Shown here: piece by piece, positions 39,466 to 50,919 of the stretch
Position numbering within the stretch: the stretch's first letter is position 1
How the letters are laid out: each line of letters opens with the position of its first letter
Assembly: GCA_036971475.1 (NCBI GenBank)
Contig: JBAIZL010000002.1
Location: 229,613,643-229,677,642, forward strand
From: Prosapia bicincta
Lineage: Eukaryota > Arthropoda > Insecta > Hemiptera > Cercopidae
Direction: 5' to 3'
DNA: 64,000 nt
The notes under the pieces: generated by a model
What the model saw: only the letters and a program-made list of their open reading frames with translations
Databases searched by the model: none
Told to the model about the DNA's origin: nothing
Program-made: the position numbers and the translations under genes

Positions 39466-40815
39466 TACGTACTTAGATAGAGTGCGCCCAAAAAAGTAAT
39501 CAAAACTACGTGTGACACAAAATTAACCTTTCGGCACTTATATACATCAATACAGCTTGAGGACATGTTTAGGAATATTTTCATACACAGGCAATTAGCT
39601 CCCAAATGTTAGTAACTACCAAAGTTGGTTTATTAACCGAAAATACAAGGTTTTATTCACTAACAAATGTCTACATATTTATTGCAGATCATATTTCTCT
39701 GGCATAAAATTTAAAAACTCAATATTTCTTTCATTACAAAAAATGATTAGTTCTAAAGGAAATCACCATCTGTTTTCTTAAACTGCTGTTTCAGTTATTT
39801 GCACCACTTGATGCATCGCATGTCACGAAGATCCAATTCCTCTTCGATCTGGCAGTCCTAATCTAGCAGATTTTTGTCCTGAGATGCTATAAATTCTGTC
39901 ATTAATAGCTCGGATAACAACAGGTCTCCCCTCAATACAATTTTGATTCGACTCCCATAACAGATATTCCTTCTTCAGCTCAACGATCAATTCCCCAGCT
40001 CAATGAGGGATAGGGGCTCGTTTAAACCCAATTGAGTTCAGCAGGCAAATCCTCCCAGTACATAGACTAGTCAAATGGCTTGGTTATGCTATAGTTATAA
40101 CTTGACGTTAAACTTAGTAGTACGATATTTTCGTTTTTGAAAGAGGTATTTTATCTATAACTAGCAGTAGAGAATGAGATGGTTTGAAGGCAGAAAATTT
40201 GGCAAAATATTTATTAAACCTTTACTCAACGAGAGCCAAAAAGACTTAAATAAAAAACGAAGGTATTTATATTCCGTTACCACTAATCGATTAGCAAAAA
40301 AAAATTATACCGGGCATTGTAGAAAGTCGTCAGAATTACAAAAACAAATTATAAAAACTTTTGCTCACATCCCAAAAATTAAAAAATTGTGGAAAATAGC
40401 AATTCCTTCCTCCACTCAACGGCACACTTAAAACGTTACAAATTCAACGTTTTGGCTTATTTTTTTTATTTTGTAGTAACTCGCAAAATGCCTCGAAATG
40501 TAATTAACCTTGGTGGTGACACCCAAAAATTACAAATTTTGAAAAAAATCAACTATAACACTTCAATTCTATATTAAATTGTGCGGTAAGTTTTATCGTT
40601 TTTAGGCCAAAGTTAGGGTGTGTAAATGTACAATGCATGTAAATGTACAATGCAATACTTTCTGTTTTGTGAGTGGAATAGGATCTGTAAGTGTTTGTTT
40701 CGTCCTTTTGACTAATTTATCTACTTAATATTGCAAAAAAATAATGTGGTGGACGGGTGCTAATAATGCTTTGATGACTTTTTTATTTAGAATTTTTTAT
40801 TTTAACAGCAAATTT
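39466..40815. other. Mostly non-coding; possible transposon relics
   Basis: GTGCGCCCAAAAAAGTAA at 39482-39499 resembles a Tc1/mariner-type end. The minus strand over 39750-40060 shows broken coding-like frames (LRDMRCIKWC, KKTDGDFL) that could be a transposase C-terminus. On the plus strand an 85-codon Lys-rich frame (40174-40431) has no known domain. None is firm enough to name. Confidence 0.25.
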
Positions 40816-40819
40816 AATA

Positions 40820-41040
40820 TTTCTTGATTCCATCTTCACGTGAGCTACTAGTTTTCACTAAAACACTTGTAAATAATTTACAAACTTGCCTATAGTAGGA
40901 CTTATATTTGTTGAGGACGGCCGTTTCGGGAGATGAGTCCCATTGTTAACTCAGACCGTAACACAACCTCAACAAATATAAGCAAGTGCTACTATAGAAA
41001 AGCTTGTAAAATATTTACAAGTGTTTTAGAGTTAATATAA
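40820..41040. mobile_element. Palindromic repeat E, Penelope-type terminal pair
   Basis: Inverted arms (about 40858-40945 and 40965-41030) share TTGTTGAGG...ATATTTGTTGAGG and its complement. The left side extends about 35 bp further with CACGTGAGCTACTAGTTTT, also present at palindrome G. The hammerhead-like core survives only in the left arm. Same family as G. Confidence 0.6.
40921..40950 (-). ncRNA. Hammerhead-like motif, palindrome E left arm
   Basis: Minus strand: TTAACAA, T, hairpin GGGA/TCCC with a 6-nt loop, GAAACG. It deviates from CUGANGA at three positions; the hairpin and GAAAC are intact. Confidence 0.35.
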
Positions 41041-41334
41041 TTACAATTCAAGCCATTTTACTTATTACGACCAAAAAAATACAGCCAAAACTTAAAAACT
41101 TATGCCAAAAAAAATTAGTAACGTTTTGCGTGTTGCAAATTTTTAATTTTTGGAGGGTGAGCGAAAGGTGTCATAATTTTTTTGTATTACTGATAACTTT
41201 CTGCATCACTCAGTATAATTTTTTTGTTGCTAAAATCGATTACGTGAGAACGAGAAATAAAACCGAAACAGCCAACTTGTGATGAATTTGAAGAACAGAA
41301 AGTTCAGAAAGTGAATAATTTTTCGCAATTACAC

Positions 41335-41525
41335 TTTTGGTAAAAAAACACAAGACCCTACATACTGATATTTTTCAGCAGAAGCGTTTCTCACTAGGTC
41401 AGTCCATTGTTCAATGCTCTGAGTCACAGACAAGACTCTCAGCATTGAACAATGCACTGACCTAGTGCAAAACGCAGCTGCTGAAAAATATCAGTAGGTA
41501 GTGGTTTTTTTGCCAAGTGATACTA
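41335..41525. mobile_element. Palindromic repeat F
   Basis: Inverted arms (about 41335-41428 and 41438-41525): the left arm contains CAGCAGAAGCGTTTCTCACT and CATTGTTCAATGCT, and the right arm has their complements around a spacer of about 10-15 bp. Organisation and AAACG-type termini resemble the other palindromes, but a clear CTGANGA block is missing, so the Penelope link is weaker. Confidence 0.5.
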
Positions 41526-42320
41526 AAAGTAGTAATTTAAATGAAAAACCACAAGGTATACAACACAAAAAATGCAAGTTTTAAATAGAGAATAGATAAA
41601 TTAATAGAAGTTGTATCAATGAAAATAATACCTGTGCTTATGATCCATTTATATTTTTCACCAATACTTACCAAACATAGATGATAATCTTGTGGTAATT
41701 TCATCTGGTTGTATAAAACTAAGAATGGAAAAAATACAGTATACAATACAATAAGTAATTAATTTAGAACCAAAGTGAAGAATAGTAGAAAGCTATATAA
41801 ATCACATAGACAGATTGTATTTTTTAGGTATAAGTTCATAAACAAGACAGCTAAGGTTAACTTTATGGTTTTATGGTCATCTAGCGAATTTTTGGAAAAC
41901 ATGTCAAATTCAAATTAGTACTCTGACATTATAACAATATTTAATAACTGTTATAACTTTAGAAATGATTGTTCTACAATACTAAACTGTCTTACTTTTA
42001 GTATTTAAAACTTTTTGATTTTTGTTTAGTAAAAAAAATTACTAGACTTTAGTAAATTTGTTTTATAGTTAACTATTTTTATGCATGTCCAGTTAAACTT
42101 CTACTGTGCTATTAATCCTTATATACAAAATACAGCAAAAAGTATTTTATTACAAAACTCAACTTTATATACATACAAATATAAAAGCTGTCACCACAAA
42201 AAACATACTTTTTTATTTCTCCTGGATAGAGATCATACCTACAGCTATCATTTAGGAATGATCACTGAACCACTTGGAAGAAATGATTCAAATGCAAAGA
42301 TATTTTTTTCATTTATATTT
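41526..42320. other. Non-coding stretch
   Basis: Frames of at most 86 codons (42081-42341 plus) with no recognised domain; the end of that frame runs into palindrome G. Confidence 0.4.
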
Positions 42321-42420
42321 GTTGAATCCATCTTCACGTGAGCTACTAGTTTTTACTAACACTTCTAAATATTTATAAACTTGTCTGTAGTAGCACTTAT
42401 TTAAATTTGTTGAGGACGGA

Positions 42421-42449
42421 CGTTTCGGCAGATGTGTCCCATTGTCAAC
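42421..42449 (-). ncRNA. Hammerhead-like motif, palindrome G left arm
   Basis: Minus strand: TTGACAA, T, GGGA/TGCC (one mismatch), GAAACG. Confidence 0.3.
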
Positions 42450-42463
42450 TCAGACCGTCTGAG

Positions 42464-42490
42464 TTGACAATGGGACACATCTCCCGAAAC
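42464..42490 (+). ncRNA. Hammerhead-like motif, palindrome G right arm
   Basis: TTGACAA, T, hairpin GGGA/TCCC with a 6-nt loop, GAAAC. Two deviations from CUGANGA. Confidence 0.35.
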
Positions 42491-42780
42491 AGCCATCCTC
42501 AACAAATTTAAGTAAGTGTTAATATAGGCAAGTTTGTAAATATTTATTATTGTTATTACAAAGGTTATTATAAAATACCACATAAGTAATTTGAAGTCAT
42601 CCATAAAAACAACATTCTATGTCTCTAATATTTTGTTCATTAGGCAAAAGTCTACACTTTAATCTTAGCAAAGAGGTCGAGAAAATGTGATAAAGTTATT
42701 TCATTCAAAATACTATATATACTTATCCAGCATACGTTCCATATTTAATTTCTAGTGCTGTATAAGCAAAAACTATAACA

Positions 42781-43337
42781 GTACCAGGCGTGTATCCAAG
42801 GGGAGGGGCGATGGGGCGATCGCCCCCCAACCCTCAATAACTTTGGGTTAAAAATCGACAATATATTACTAAATTAGGACTTTCTATTAATTAAACTTTT
42901 ACTTAAGTTAATTCGTCTTTTATTGTAAATAAAAAATAAAATTTTAATTTTTAATTTTAAAATGTGACGCGTTCCCTCGGCATACCCTCGTAAACGTCTA
43001 AACGTTTTAACAACAGATAGCGCTAGTGAAGCTTAGTCTCAAACATATGATTTTCAATACGTAATTTTGCAAGCAGTTGATATTCGCAGTTGGACTCCGG
43101 AATTGTTCGTGTTGGAAGAATAACTACTTATATTAATTAATAAACCATTTTTATAATAATAGCTTATTATGAAATTAATAATATTCTCTAGCCATAAGTG
43201 TTATCGAAACTGGAATTATTATTTATTAAAAAGTCTAATTTGCTACGAATCTTAATCACGTTACCGATTTCTAACGCAATGTAGAAAGAACTTTTTCTGT
43301 TCTATGTTTTTACATAGACGCAAGAGCGAGTGCGTGC

Positions 43338-43383
<46 letters not shown>

Positions 43384-43426
43384 ATGCATCAATCGCCTCC
43401 CCTCCCAAAGCAAGTCGCCTGCAGTA
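42781..43426. mobile_element. Possible small DNA transposon with GC-rich ends
   Basis: The left end AGTACCAGGCGTGTATCCAA continues with GGGGAGGGGCGATGGGGCG. The right end read on the opposite strand is TACTGCAGGCGACTTGC, then GGGAGGGGAGGCGATTGATG. The two align as imperfect inverted repeats around an AT-rich interior without ORF. Superfamily not assigned. Confidence 0.35.
43337..43383. repeat. Compound microsatellite (CA)n-(AT)n
   Basis: CA tract 43337-43361 followed by an AT tract 43366-43383. Confidence 0.9.
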
Positions 43427-43835
43427 CAAATAATATTTCCTGAAAGTTTTATAATACATTGAAATTAATGACCTACTTCATTCTTTATTTGCACTATAAT
43501 ATTACTGTAATTTTCTTCAAATAGGTCAATTACTGCAAATCTTATAAATATTAATTACCCTAATAAATTCGTTCATAACAAGGTAGACTATAATGGTTTC
43601 TCCATATTGATATTGTAGTGGATATTGTAATAATCATGATGAATGCACGAGTACTAATGAATAGTGAATCATGATTAGCATTGGATCATGTTGAAGTTAA
43701 TCATTCCATTATTAGAGGATAATGGAGGTAGTGGTTTATATGTTTTGACAAACAATTATCAACATTTAATAATTTACTACCACTTCTTAATAATTTTGAT
43801 GAAATTTTTATTTGCCTTGTTTGAATGTTGCATGT
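43427..43835. other. Non-coding stretch
   Basis: AT-rich; no gene or repeat recognised before the duplicated blocks. Confidence 0.4.
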
Positions 43836-43839
43836 ATAA

Positions 43840-45225
43840 ATTACAAAACATTAATAATTGTATATATAAAATTTCAAAACAAAAGTACTCATATTCGCAT
43901 TTTTATAAAAATGAATAAAGTTATAGTTCACAAAATGTTTTTAAAAAAAAATAAGTCATTTGAGCCTATATATTTTCCACATTAATAAATAAACTGAAAT
44001 AAACACAATTTTAATTTTTGGAAGCTAATTTTGGATCTATATAGAAAAGATTCTTGTTTTTTTTTATTACGTAGGTATTATAAAGATTCACTAATGTGCG
44101 TTTCTCATCATGTAAGCCAGGCAATTATAGTACCTACACTTCCACTCTTCTTTTTAATTTTTAAATCAAAATTGTGTAAATAAAATATATGTGTAATTTT
44201 AAACCTATTTACTGCACTGTAAGAGAATTCCACTAGAGCTCATGGAAGATTGTATTGTAAAGATATTAGAGCAATTTGTAAGGTAAGGAATAAGTCAGTT
44301 GCAAAAAATTTGTAAACATTTATGGATTGATGATCTCATTTTGCTATGAATAGCCTAAATGGGTAAATATTAAATTACAAAACATTAATAATTCTATATA
44401 TAAAATTTCAAAACAAAAGTACTCATATTCTCATTTTTTTTAAAATGAATAAAGTTATAGTTCACAAAATGTTTTTTAAAAAAATAACTCATTTGAGCCT
44501 ATATATTTCCCAATTTTTAAGTGTTCTTTAACACTAGAAAAGATTGCTCTGAATGTTAAAGTTTATTGTAGGTGCATTATAAATTTTTTTCAAATAACGT
44601 GCCAAAATGAATAATTAACCTACAGATCTGTTGTCAATCACATTAGCTTGAACTTTTACATTAAATTTAACAAAATAAAAATTTGGTAAAGTTAAAATTG
44701 AAGTAAATTTATAAAAAAACTTACCAGTAATATTTTCCATTCCATTTAGTGATCTTCATTAATTTTTCATGTGAGTTTCCATAAATTGACTCAATTTATA
44801 AAAGATGGCCCATCATTACTTTATTGCGTAGGTCTATAATTGAAATAAACACAATTTTAATTTTCGGAAGTTAACTGGTCTCAGATAATTTTGGATCTAT
44901 ATAGAAAAGATTCTAGTTTTTTTTTATTACGTAGGTATTATAAAGATTCCCTAATGTGCAATTCTCATCATGTAAGCCAGGCAATTATAGTATCTACACT
45001 TCCACTCTTTTTTTAAATTTTTAAATCAAAATTGTGTCAATAAAATATTTGTGTAACTTTAAGCCTATTTACTGCACTGTAAGAGAATTCCACAATAGCT
45101 CATGGAAGATTGTATTGTAAAGATATTAGAGCAATTTGTAAGGTAAGGAATAAGTCAGTTGCAAAAAATTTGTAAACATTTATGGATTGATGATCTCATT
45201 TTGCTATGAATAGCTTAAATGGGTT
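43840..45225. repeat. Complex direct duplication (A-B-A'-C-B')
   Basis: Block A (43840-43980) recurs as A' at 44374-44511. Block B (about 43990-44360), with TTTGGATCTATATAGAAAAG and AGAGAATTCCAC, recurs as B' at about 44836-45221. Copies differ by a few percent. Segment C (44512-44835) is single. The order is explained by one duplication of about 850 bp plus a second partial copy of A. No coding frame. Confidence 0.85.
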
Positions 45226-45783
45226 TTGCTCTACAATTATCACGGTTTGATGTAGAACTCTTACTGGCGCCCCAATATTAGGATGATCATTATACAAAAT
45301 GACACCAAAATGTATCACAATCCACTTTAATAAACAAAAATATTTGAAAAACAAAAAATGATGTGACTACAGTTAAAACTTATTTCTGTAGAGTAATATA
45401 TAATTTTAAAAGTTTTGTAAAATGCTGGTAAGATTCTGCCGGATTGGAATATTTATGTGGACCATGGCAACCACCACTATGAATTTCTGCTAGATTTGGC
45501 TACAACATCATTATTAAGCCCTCATTTTCTGGGTTATTCATTAACAGTCCATTTCGTGGTAATTATGGAATTGATAGACGCTCCATTCCCATGGGAGACT
45601 AATATCCTGAAGCAGCATTTATAAATGGCCAAAACATAAGTCTTTGTGTTCTTCTTTGCTGTCACTAACCCCCTGTTGAAGATGGAGGCAGGGGTATTTG
45701 TTCATTTCATTCTTAAGGAGTTGGGAATTTGAAGAAACAATATCAATGTCGAAATCTTGTTGCTGTTCATGACGAGCTGGTAG
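45226..45783. other. Flank of the Penelope pair, possibly a decayed minus-strand coding region
   Basis: The minus strand shows scattered coding-like words in broken frames (SLPWEWSVYQFH, VRVLHQTVIIVEQNPF), possibly continuing at 47380-47560 on the other side of the Penelope pair. Not assignable by eye. Confidence 0.25.
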
Positions 45784-46285
45784 TAAATTACAAATTACAC
45801 TTTTGCTATTACTTGCGACCAGACATTTGTTAACTAAAAGTTGTTATTGCTAACTTACACTTGGAGGAAACGTTTTCGTCTTACGACTTCTTCAGCCTCG
45901 TATTTTTGCGGCTATTAATGCTGCTGTTGTGCTTCCTCGGTACCATCTTTTTGAAAGATAGAAGTGATGTGATCGAAAAGTATGTGTGATCTGTGCCGTG
46001 TTGTTTTCATTTAAGATATCAATTTTATGTGTGTTGCTATGTCTATATATTTCAAATGGTTCTAGTGTGTTTAATTTATAGCCTTTGTTGCATGTGTGGA
46101 GGATGCTCATGTTATTTTCCATACTTTTGCATGAGTGTTTAGTGTCCATGAGGTGATTTGCGAAGGTGGATTCAATAGTAGTGTGCAGTGCCCTTTTTGT
46201 GTTCTTTATAGTTTTCGGCAAAAGATCTGCCTGTTTGTCCAATATAGAACTTATTGCACTTGTTGCATTTTAGTTTGTATATTAA
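45784..46285 (-). pseudogene. Penelope-like element 1a: GIY-YIG end, minus copy
   Basis: Minus-strand C-terminal part of a Penelope-like retroelement. IYKLKCNKCNKFYIGQTGRS (GIY-YIG nuclease N-terminus with a Cys pair) is followed, after a frameshift, by KRALHTTIESTFANHL, SILHTCNKGYKLNTLE and FEIYRHSNTHK. The GIY-YIG domain nicks target DNA for target-primed reverse transcription. The terminal repeat follows with a hammerhead-like core (45872-45895) and ends near 45784. No RT domain remains in this copy. It is an inverted partial duplicate of 1b, with the 3' ends pointing outwards. Confidence 0.8.
45872..45895 (-). ncRNA. Hammerhead-like motif of Penelope 1a
   Basis: Minus strand: CTGAAGA, A, hairpin GTC/GAC with a 4-nt loop, GAAAACG. 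Same sequence as the motif in 1b. Confidence 0.5.
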
Positions 46286-46309
46286 ACACATATAGCTCCA
46301 ACAACTCCA

Positions 46310-47331
46310 AACACATATAAACAAAATACACAAAAATATCCAGTTCACTGCGGAAGATGAAAACAACAAAACATGAATTTCTTAGACATCATCATAACAA
46401 AAAATCAAAACAAACATGAATTCAACATATACCGCAGGCCAACCATGACATACACATTGATAGCACAAATTCATTGAACTACCCAATCCAACATAAACAC
46501 GCAGCATTCAAACATTTACTACACAGACTAAATAAAATACCTATCTCCACAAATAACTACACAGAGGAACTAAACACAAATATTTAGCTCACAAAAATGA
46601 ATATGACAATTATTTAATAGACAAACTACACAGAAAAATACTCAACAAAAATAGTAACAATAAAAACACGAACACACACAAATTCATCATCCCTAGATGC
46701 ATAAAAAAAACTCACAAATAAGATAGCTCAACAATTCAAAAAGGCAGGATACAACGTAGCTTACAGAACAACAAATAAAAGCCAAACAGCTATCAGACAC
46801 AGCATCAATAACAATACCAAAACATACAACCCAGGAGTATACAAACTAAAATGTAACAACTGCAATAAGTTCTATATTGGACAAACAGGCAGATCTTTTG
46901 CCGAAAGATATAAAGAACACAAAAGGGCACTGCACACTACTATTGAATCCACCTTCGCAAATCCCCTCATGGACACTAAACACTCATGCAAAACTGTGGA
47001 AAATAACATGAGCATCCTCCACACATGCAACAAAGGCTATAAATTAAACACACTAGAAAAGTTTGAAATATATAGATATAGCAACACACATAAAAATGAC
47101 ATCTTAAATGAACAAACACGGCACAGATCACACATACATTTCGATCACATTACTTCTATCTTTCAAAAAGATGGTACCGAGGAAGCACAACAGCAGCATT
47201 AATAGCGGCAAAAATACGAGGCTGAAGAAGTCGTAAGACGAAAACGTTTCCTCCAAGTGTAAGTTAGCAATAACAACTTTTAGTTAACAAATGTCTGGTC
47301 GCAAGTAATAGCAAAAGTATAATTTGTAATA
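46310..47331 (+). pseudogene. Penelope-like element 1b: RT C-terminus plus GIY-YIG
   Basis: Plus-strand Penelope-like remnant. It begins inside the RT (HINKIHKNIQFTAEDENN, then NFLDIIITKNQNKHEFNIYR, the strand following the catalytic YxDD block). It passes through a badly frameshifted thumb and connector, and ends with GIY-YIG (YKLKCNNCNKFYIGQTGRS, KRALHTTIESTFA, NMSILHTCNKGYKLNTLE, FEIYRYSNTHKNDILNE). The coding part stops about 10 nt before the hammerhead-like core at 47222, and the terminal repeat runs to about 47331. It shares the last ~500 bp with 1a in inverted orientation. RT catalytic motifs are absent (5' truncation near 46310). Confidence 0.8.
47222..47245 (+). ncRNA. Hammerhead-like motif of Penelope 1b
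   Basis: CTGAAGA, A, hairpin GTC/GAC with loop GTAA, GAAAACG, directly after the GIY-YIG reading frame. Confidence 0.5.
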
Positions 47332-47668
47332 TCAATGTATTTTTTAGCTGTATCTCTAATGCTGCTAATGAGGCATTTTAGCATTTGAGGCTGCAAAGAG
47401 ATAGTCCATGCATGTTCAGCAGTGAGAAGAGAATTATGGCCACATAAAAGTACATTGATCCTCTATCGCCAGGCCTCCATTGTTGAACTGGTTTTCGATA
47501 CGTGTTCAATGGCAGATGGGTCTCAATCAGTGGGCTCCCAATAGAGGCAACTCCACTCAAGCTTCATAAATGTTCGTGATAATTTGTACAAATATTCGTA
47601 GTTTTTCTATGCAATGAAATAATAGCTAAAAGTTTGTATAGAAAAACTGAAATATAAAACAGAAAATG
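47332..47668 (-). other. Unrecognised minus-strand coding-like remnant
   Basis: A 60-codon minus-strand frame (47378-47560) reads GSPLIETHLPLNTYRKPVQQ and WRPGDRGSMYFY, with non-repetitive, protein-like composition. I do not recognise the family. The Penelope pair appears to have inserted next to or into this sequence. It may be a relic of an unidentified transposon or gene. Confidence 0.3.
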
Positions 47669-48626
47669 GTACAGTAGAACTCTTAATCCGTCTGATCAGG
47701 ACAAAGACCTGATTGATTAGGCTATTGGCTGGTTGATCCAAGGTTTTTGTGGAAAATAGAACCAAGTAAAAATATCCTACATATTTCATCAGATGTCAGA
47801 AATAATTATTTTATGAGTTTTTTATTATATTGTTTATAAGTGTTACTTATTCTTAATAAATAAGCAAAAATTTATGATTAATTAAAGTTTAGAAAAACTT
47901 GGCAGATCATAAATCGAAACAATATCAGTTGTTTAACTCCATTCTTTCCTGTGGTTATTGAATCACCAAAAAGTCCAATTTGAATATTTTACTCAGTAAT
48001 CAGCTTAAAAAGAATGTCATGAATTTTTTTTTTGTAATGGTTTAGAAGAATATTGTTTAGGCTCAAGACTAAATTTATGTGGAGATTGAATATATTTTCT
48101 ATAATCTCAATTCTAAATTTATAAACAAGATTTAGACAAAATTCTAAATAATTTATGACCCTATAAATAACACATTCTACATATAAAAACTTATGTCAAT
48201 CTTCGGGTTGCTCACTAGACTTTTTACACAGATATTTTATCCATTTGTTGAGTCACACTACAAAAATTCAATTTTGAATGAAAAACATTATTTGGTTTTA
48301 ATTAAAACTTTAATGATATCAATCTTTTAATTTTGAAGAAAATAAAGTTCAGTATACCTTCTTAAATGTTGGCCTGCATTGAATGTGTTAAACCATTTTA
48401 CAGTATACTTCTTAAACTTTAGTTTTGCATAAACATAAGTACAGTAATCATATCTAATGAAAATGGCATCAGGTGATAATATACTTGTTTTTTTATGACA
48501 CCATAACTGTCACTGAACACAGAGCTCTAGTGGGGTACTTTTGTGTGAATTGATTTATAATAAATGATTGTCTAGTTAATCCAAAGACCAGTTGATAGGA
48601 AGCTGTTTAAGAGAGGTTCTACTGTG
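47669..48626. mobile_element. Pogo/Tigger-like non-autonomous element
   Basis: The left end TACAGTAGAACTCTTAATCC and the right end, read on the opposite strand, CACAGTAGAACCTCTCTTAA form an inverted pair about 950 bp apart. CAGTAGAACCTC-type ends with TA target sites are typical of pogo/Tigger. The interior is AT-rich and carries no transposase. Confidence 0.5.
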
Positions 48627-48945
48627 TGCCAAAAAAATTGTGAAAAAGAATAAGGCATATTTATGCATAATAACCCCTCTAGAACACCTAGCCTCTCATA
48701 TTCCTGTAATGGGTAAAAAACAAAGCTTTTTGTCCTCTTTTGGCTGTTCAGAGGACCTCTCTGACCTTTGACTGAAAAGGTCATTGAATCTCCCTCAATA
48801 TACCACTGAATTCATTCCTCCCAATTTGATCTGTTACCAAAAAACATTATGCAAAGGAAATGAGTCGGTCCTCCATGAAATGTTCCTACAGAGTTGTATA
48901 ATTTTATTTTGTGCCTTCTTAATTATAGTACTGTATTAGGGTTTA
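48627..48945. other. Non-coding stretch
   Basis: Nothing recognised between two pogo-like ends. Confidence 0.4.
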
Positions 48946-48947
48946 TT

Positions 48948-49047
48948 ACAACTCCTATTTTTCCTAATTCACAGGAACGTGTTTCCGGGTAATCCGAGGG
49001 GGGTTCAGTCCCATCTACCTCGAATTATCGAGACGAGACTTTACTGT
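48948..49047 (-). mobile_element. Second pogo-like terminus
   Basis: Minus strand: TACAGTAAAGTCTCGTCTCG followed by ATAATTCGAGG and, further in, CTCGGATTACCCGG. Looks like a pogo/Tigger end; no partner end seen. Confidence 0.4.
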
Positions 49048-49092
49048 ATATAAATTTTGAGTTAAATTAGACAAATAAGTACAGCTTATTTT

Positions 49093-50530
49093 TTGTATTG
49101 TCTTATACACACACCCAGGACACCAATCACTTCATAGATCGACTCTCACAAATATCTGTACCTCTACCCCCGGTAACTATTTTAGTCACCATAGATGTCA
49201 CCTCTCTCTATACCAACATCCCTCATGCACATGGCCTATCTGCAATAGAGAATTTTCTAAACAAACGCCCAGGCAAGCCTTCTCCCACTACACCTTTTCT
49301 TGTGAACCTGACCAGGTTCATCCTCGAGAAGAACAACTTTCAGTTTGAGGGAAGGAACTACCTTCAAATAAAGGGAACAGCAATGGGTACCAGAATGGCA
49401 CCATCTTACGCAAATCTGTACATGGGATTGTTGGAAGAAAGTTTTCTAAAGACACAAACACACCAGCCATTATGTTGGTATAGATATATAGATGACATCT
49501 TCCTAATTTGGACACAGGGTGCTTCAACACTTGAGACATTTTTAGACAGCCTGACACAATTCTCCACACTTCAATTTGCCTGGGAGAAATCTACATCAGC
49601 CATCACCTTTTTGGATGAGAGGTAACACTCCAGAATGGAAATATCAACACAGGAATTCACATCAAACCTACAATATCTCCATTTCAACAGCAACCACCCA
49701 ATAAACATAAAACGATCCATTCCATACAGTCAAGCAATCAGGGGTAAGAGAATCTGTTCGAATGATAGGGAATTGGAAGATTTTAATAGAAAAATATCAA
49801 CAGCCTTCCAGAGAAGAGGACACCCAAAAAAACTCATTGAAAACCAAATTCATTCAGCACAATCCTCGGTTCACCATAAACCACAAACAGAACAAAATAA
49901 ACTGTCTTTAATAACAGACTACCATCCTGGTCTACATAAACTCAACAAGATATTGAGAGATGGCTTCAAAATTCTTCAAGCTTCCGTCCACACCAAAAAT
50001 CTTTTCACCGATCCACCGCAAATTTGGTACAAGCAACCTCCCAACTTGAAAAACATCCTAAACTACCAGACCCTGATGCAGAGAAACCACACAAACTTCC
50101 TCATGGCTCCTTCCCATGTAATAGACCTAGATGCAAGACGTGTCCAATACACCCCTCAGCAAATAGTTTCAACAGCCAAACAACAAAAATGGTCTTCAAA
50201 ATACAGGGTCATCATAATTGTACATCGAAAAATGTCATATACCAGCTACAATGTAAACTTTGCTCAGCACAGTACATAGGCCTGACCACGGATGGTCTGA
50301 ATATCAGAATGAATGGCCACAGACATGATGTTAAAATTATGAATATGGATAGACCAACAGCTCAACATGCTGCGAGTCACAACATCACAACTTTTGATGA
50401 CTGCTATACCACAAAAATAATTAAATCACTCCCCCCTGATTGCAATCCCTCAGAACTGAGAAGGTGGGAACTATCATACCAGTGGTATACCAAGTCCAGA
50501 GAATCCCCTAACCTCAACATCAGATAAATC
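49093..50530 (+). pseudogene. Penelope-like element 2: RT and GIY-YIG polyprotein (frameshifted)
   Basis: Best-preserved retroelement of the window. The first frame (49098-49625) starts inside the RT with TQDTNHFIDRLSQI and has motif A ILVTIDVTSLYTNIPH, motif B GTAMGTRMAPSYANLYMG and catalytic motif C YRYIDDIFLIW. The second frame (49635-50040) gives the thumb and connector: YLHFNSNHP, KRSIPYSQA, RRGHPKKLIENQI. The third (50024-50527) has a Cys/His cluster (FPCNRPRCKTCPIHP) and the GIY-YIG nuclease: NVIYQLQCKLCSAQYIGLTT, then LNIRMNGHRHDVK with the conserved Arg and His, then ELSYQWYTKS at the end. RT copies RNA onto target DNA nicked by GIY-YIG. Two or three small indels near 49615-49670 and 50030 break the frame; the N-terminus is truncated near 49093. 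Confidence 0.9.
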
Positions 50531-50850
50531 CATTCATTTTTTTTTTCCAGATAGCCTTATTTCTTTTCCCCTGACAGACTTATATAAACTATAATCACTC
50601 ATATGTTCATGGAAACAATATATATATCTTTAATCTGTGCATCTGTGACATCTGATTTCTTCTCTACACAATCTGTGATTACAATTATTTTATTTCATTC
50701 TCTCATATTTCTTTTTGTGTTTTCTCTTCGATTGACAAAGACCACTGTGTGGTTGAAATATATCATTGTTTAAGTGCTTTTATGTGTTTCTATTTCAAGA
50801 CTACAGAGTGGACTCTTACCAAGGTAAGTCTGTCAGTCTCCTAGTCCAAA
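50531..50850 (+). mobile_element. 3' region of Penelope element 2
   Basis: Untranslated tail after the nuclease stop, with the hammerhead-like core at 50732-50759, ending near the (TA)n tract at 50858. No inverted partner copy of this element is present. Confidence 0.6.
50732..50759 (+). ncRNA. Hammerhead-like motif of Penelope 2
   Basis: TTGACAA, A, hairpin GACCAC/GTGGTT with a 3-nt loop, GAAAT. About 200 bp after the coding region. Two deviations from CUGANGA. Confidence 0.4.
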
Positions 50851-50857
50851 AAATCTA

Positions 50858-50859
50858 TC

Positions 50860-50919
<60 letters not shown>

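Larger units (their letters stand above)
42325..42550. mobile_element. Palindromic repeat G, Penelope-type terminal pair
   Basis: Inverted arms (about 42361-42454 and 42457-42550) meet almost without spacer at CAGACCGTCTGAG. Both arms carry TGGGACACAT and TTGTTGAGGA or their complements. The left extension CACGTGAGCTACTAG matches palindrome E, about 1.5 kb away. Each arm has a hammerhead-like core. Confidence 0.6.

Noticed and set aside
39750..40060. Minus-strand transposase C-terminus
   Set aside because: Several coding-like words but no catalytic motif; too degraded to assign.
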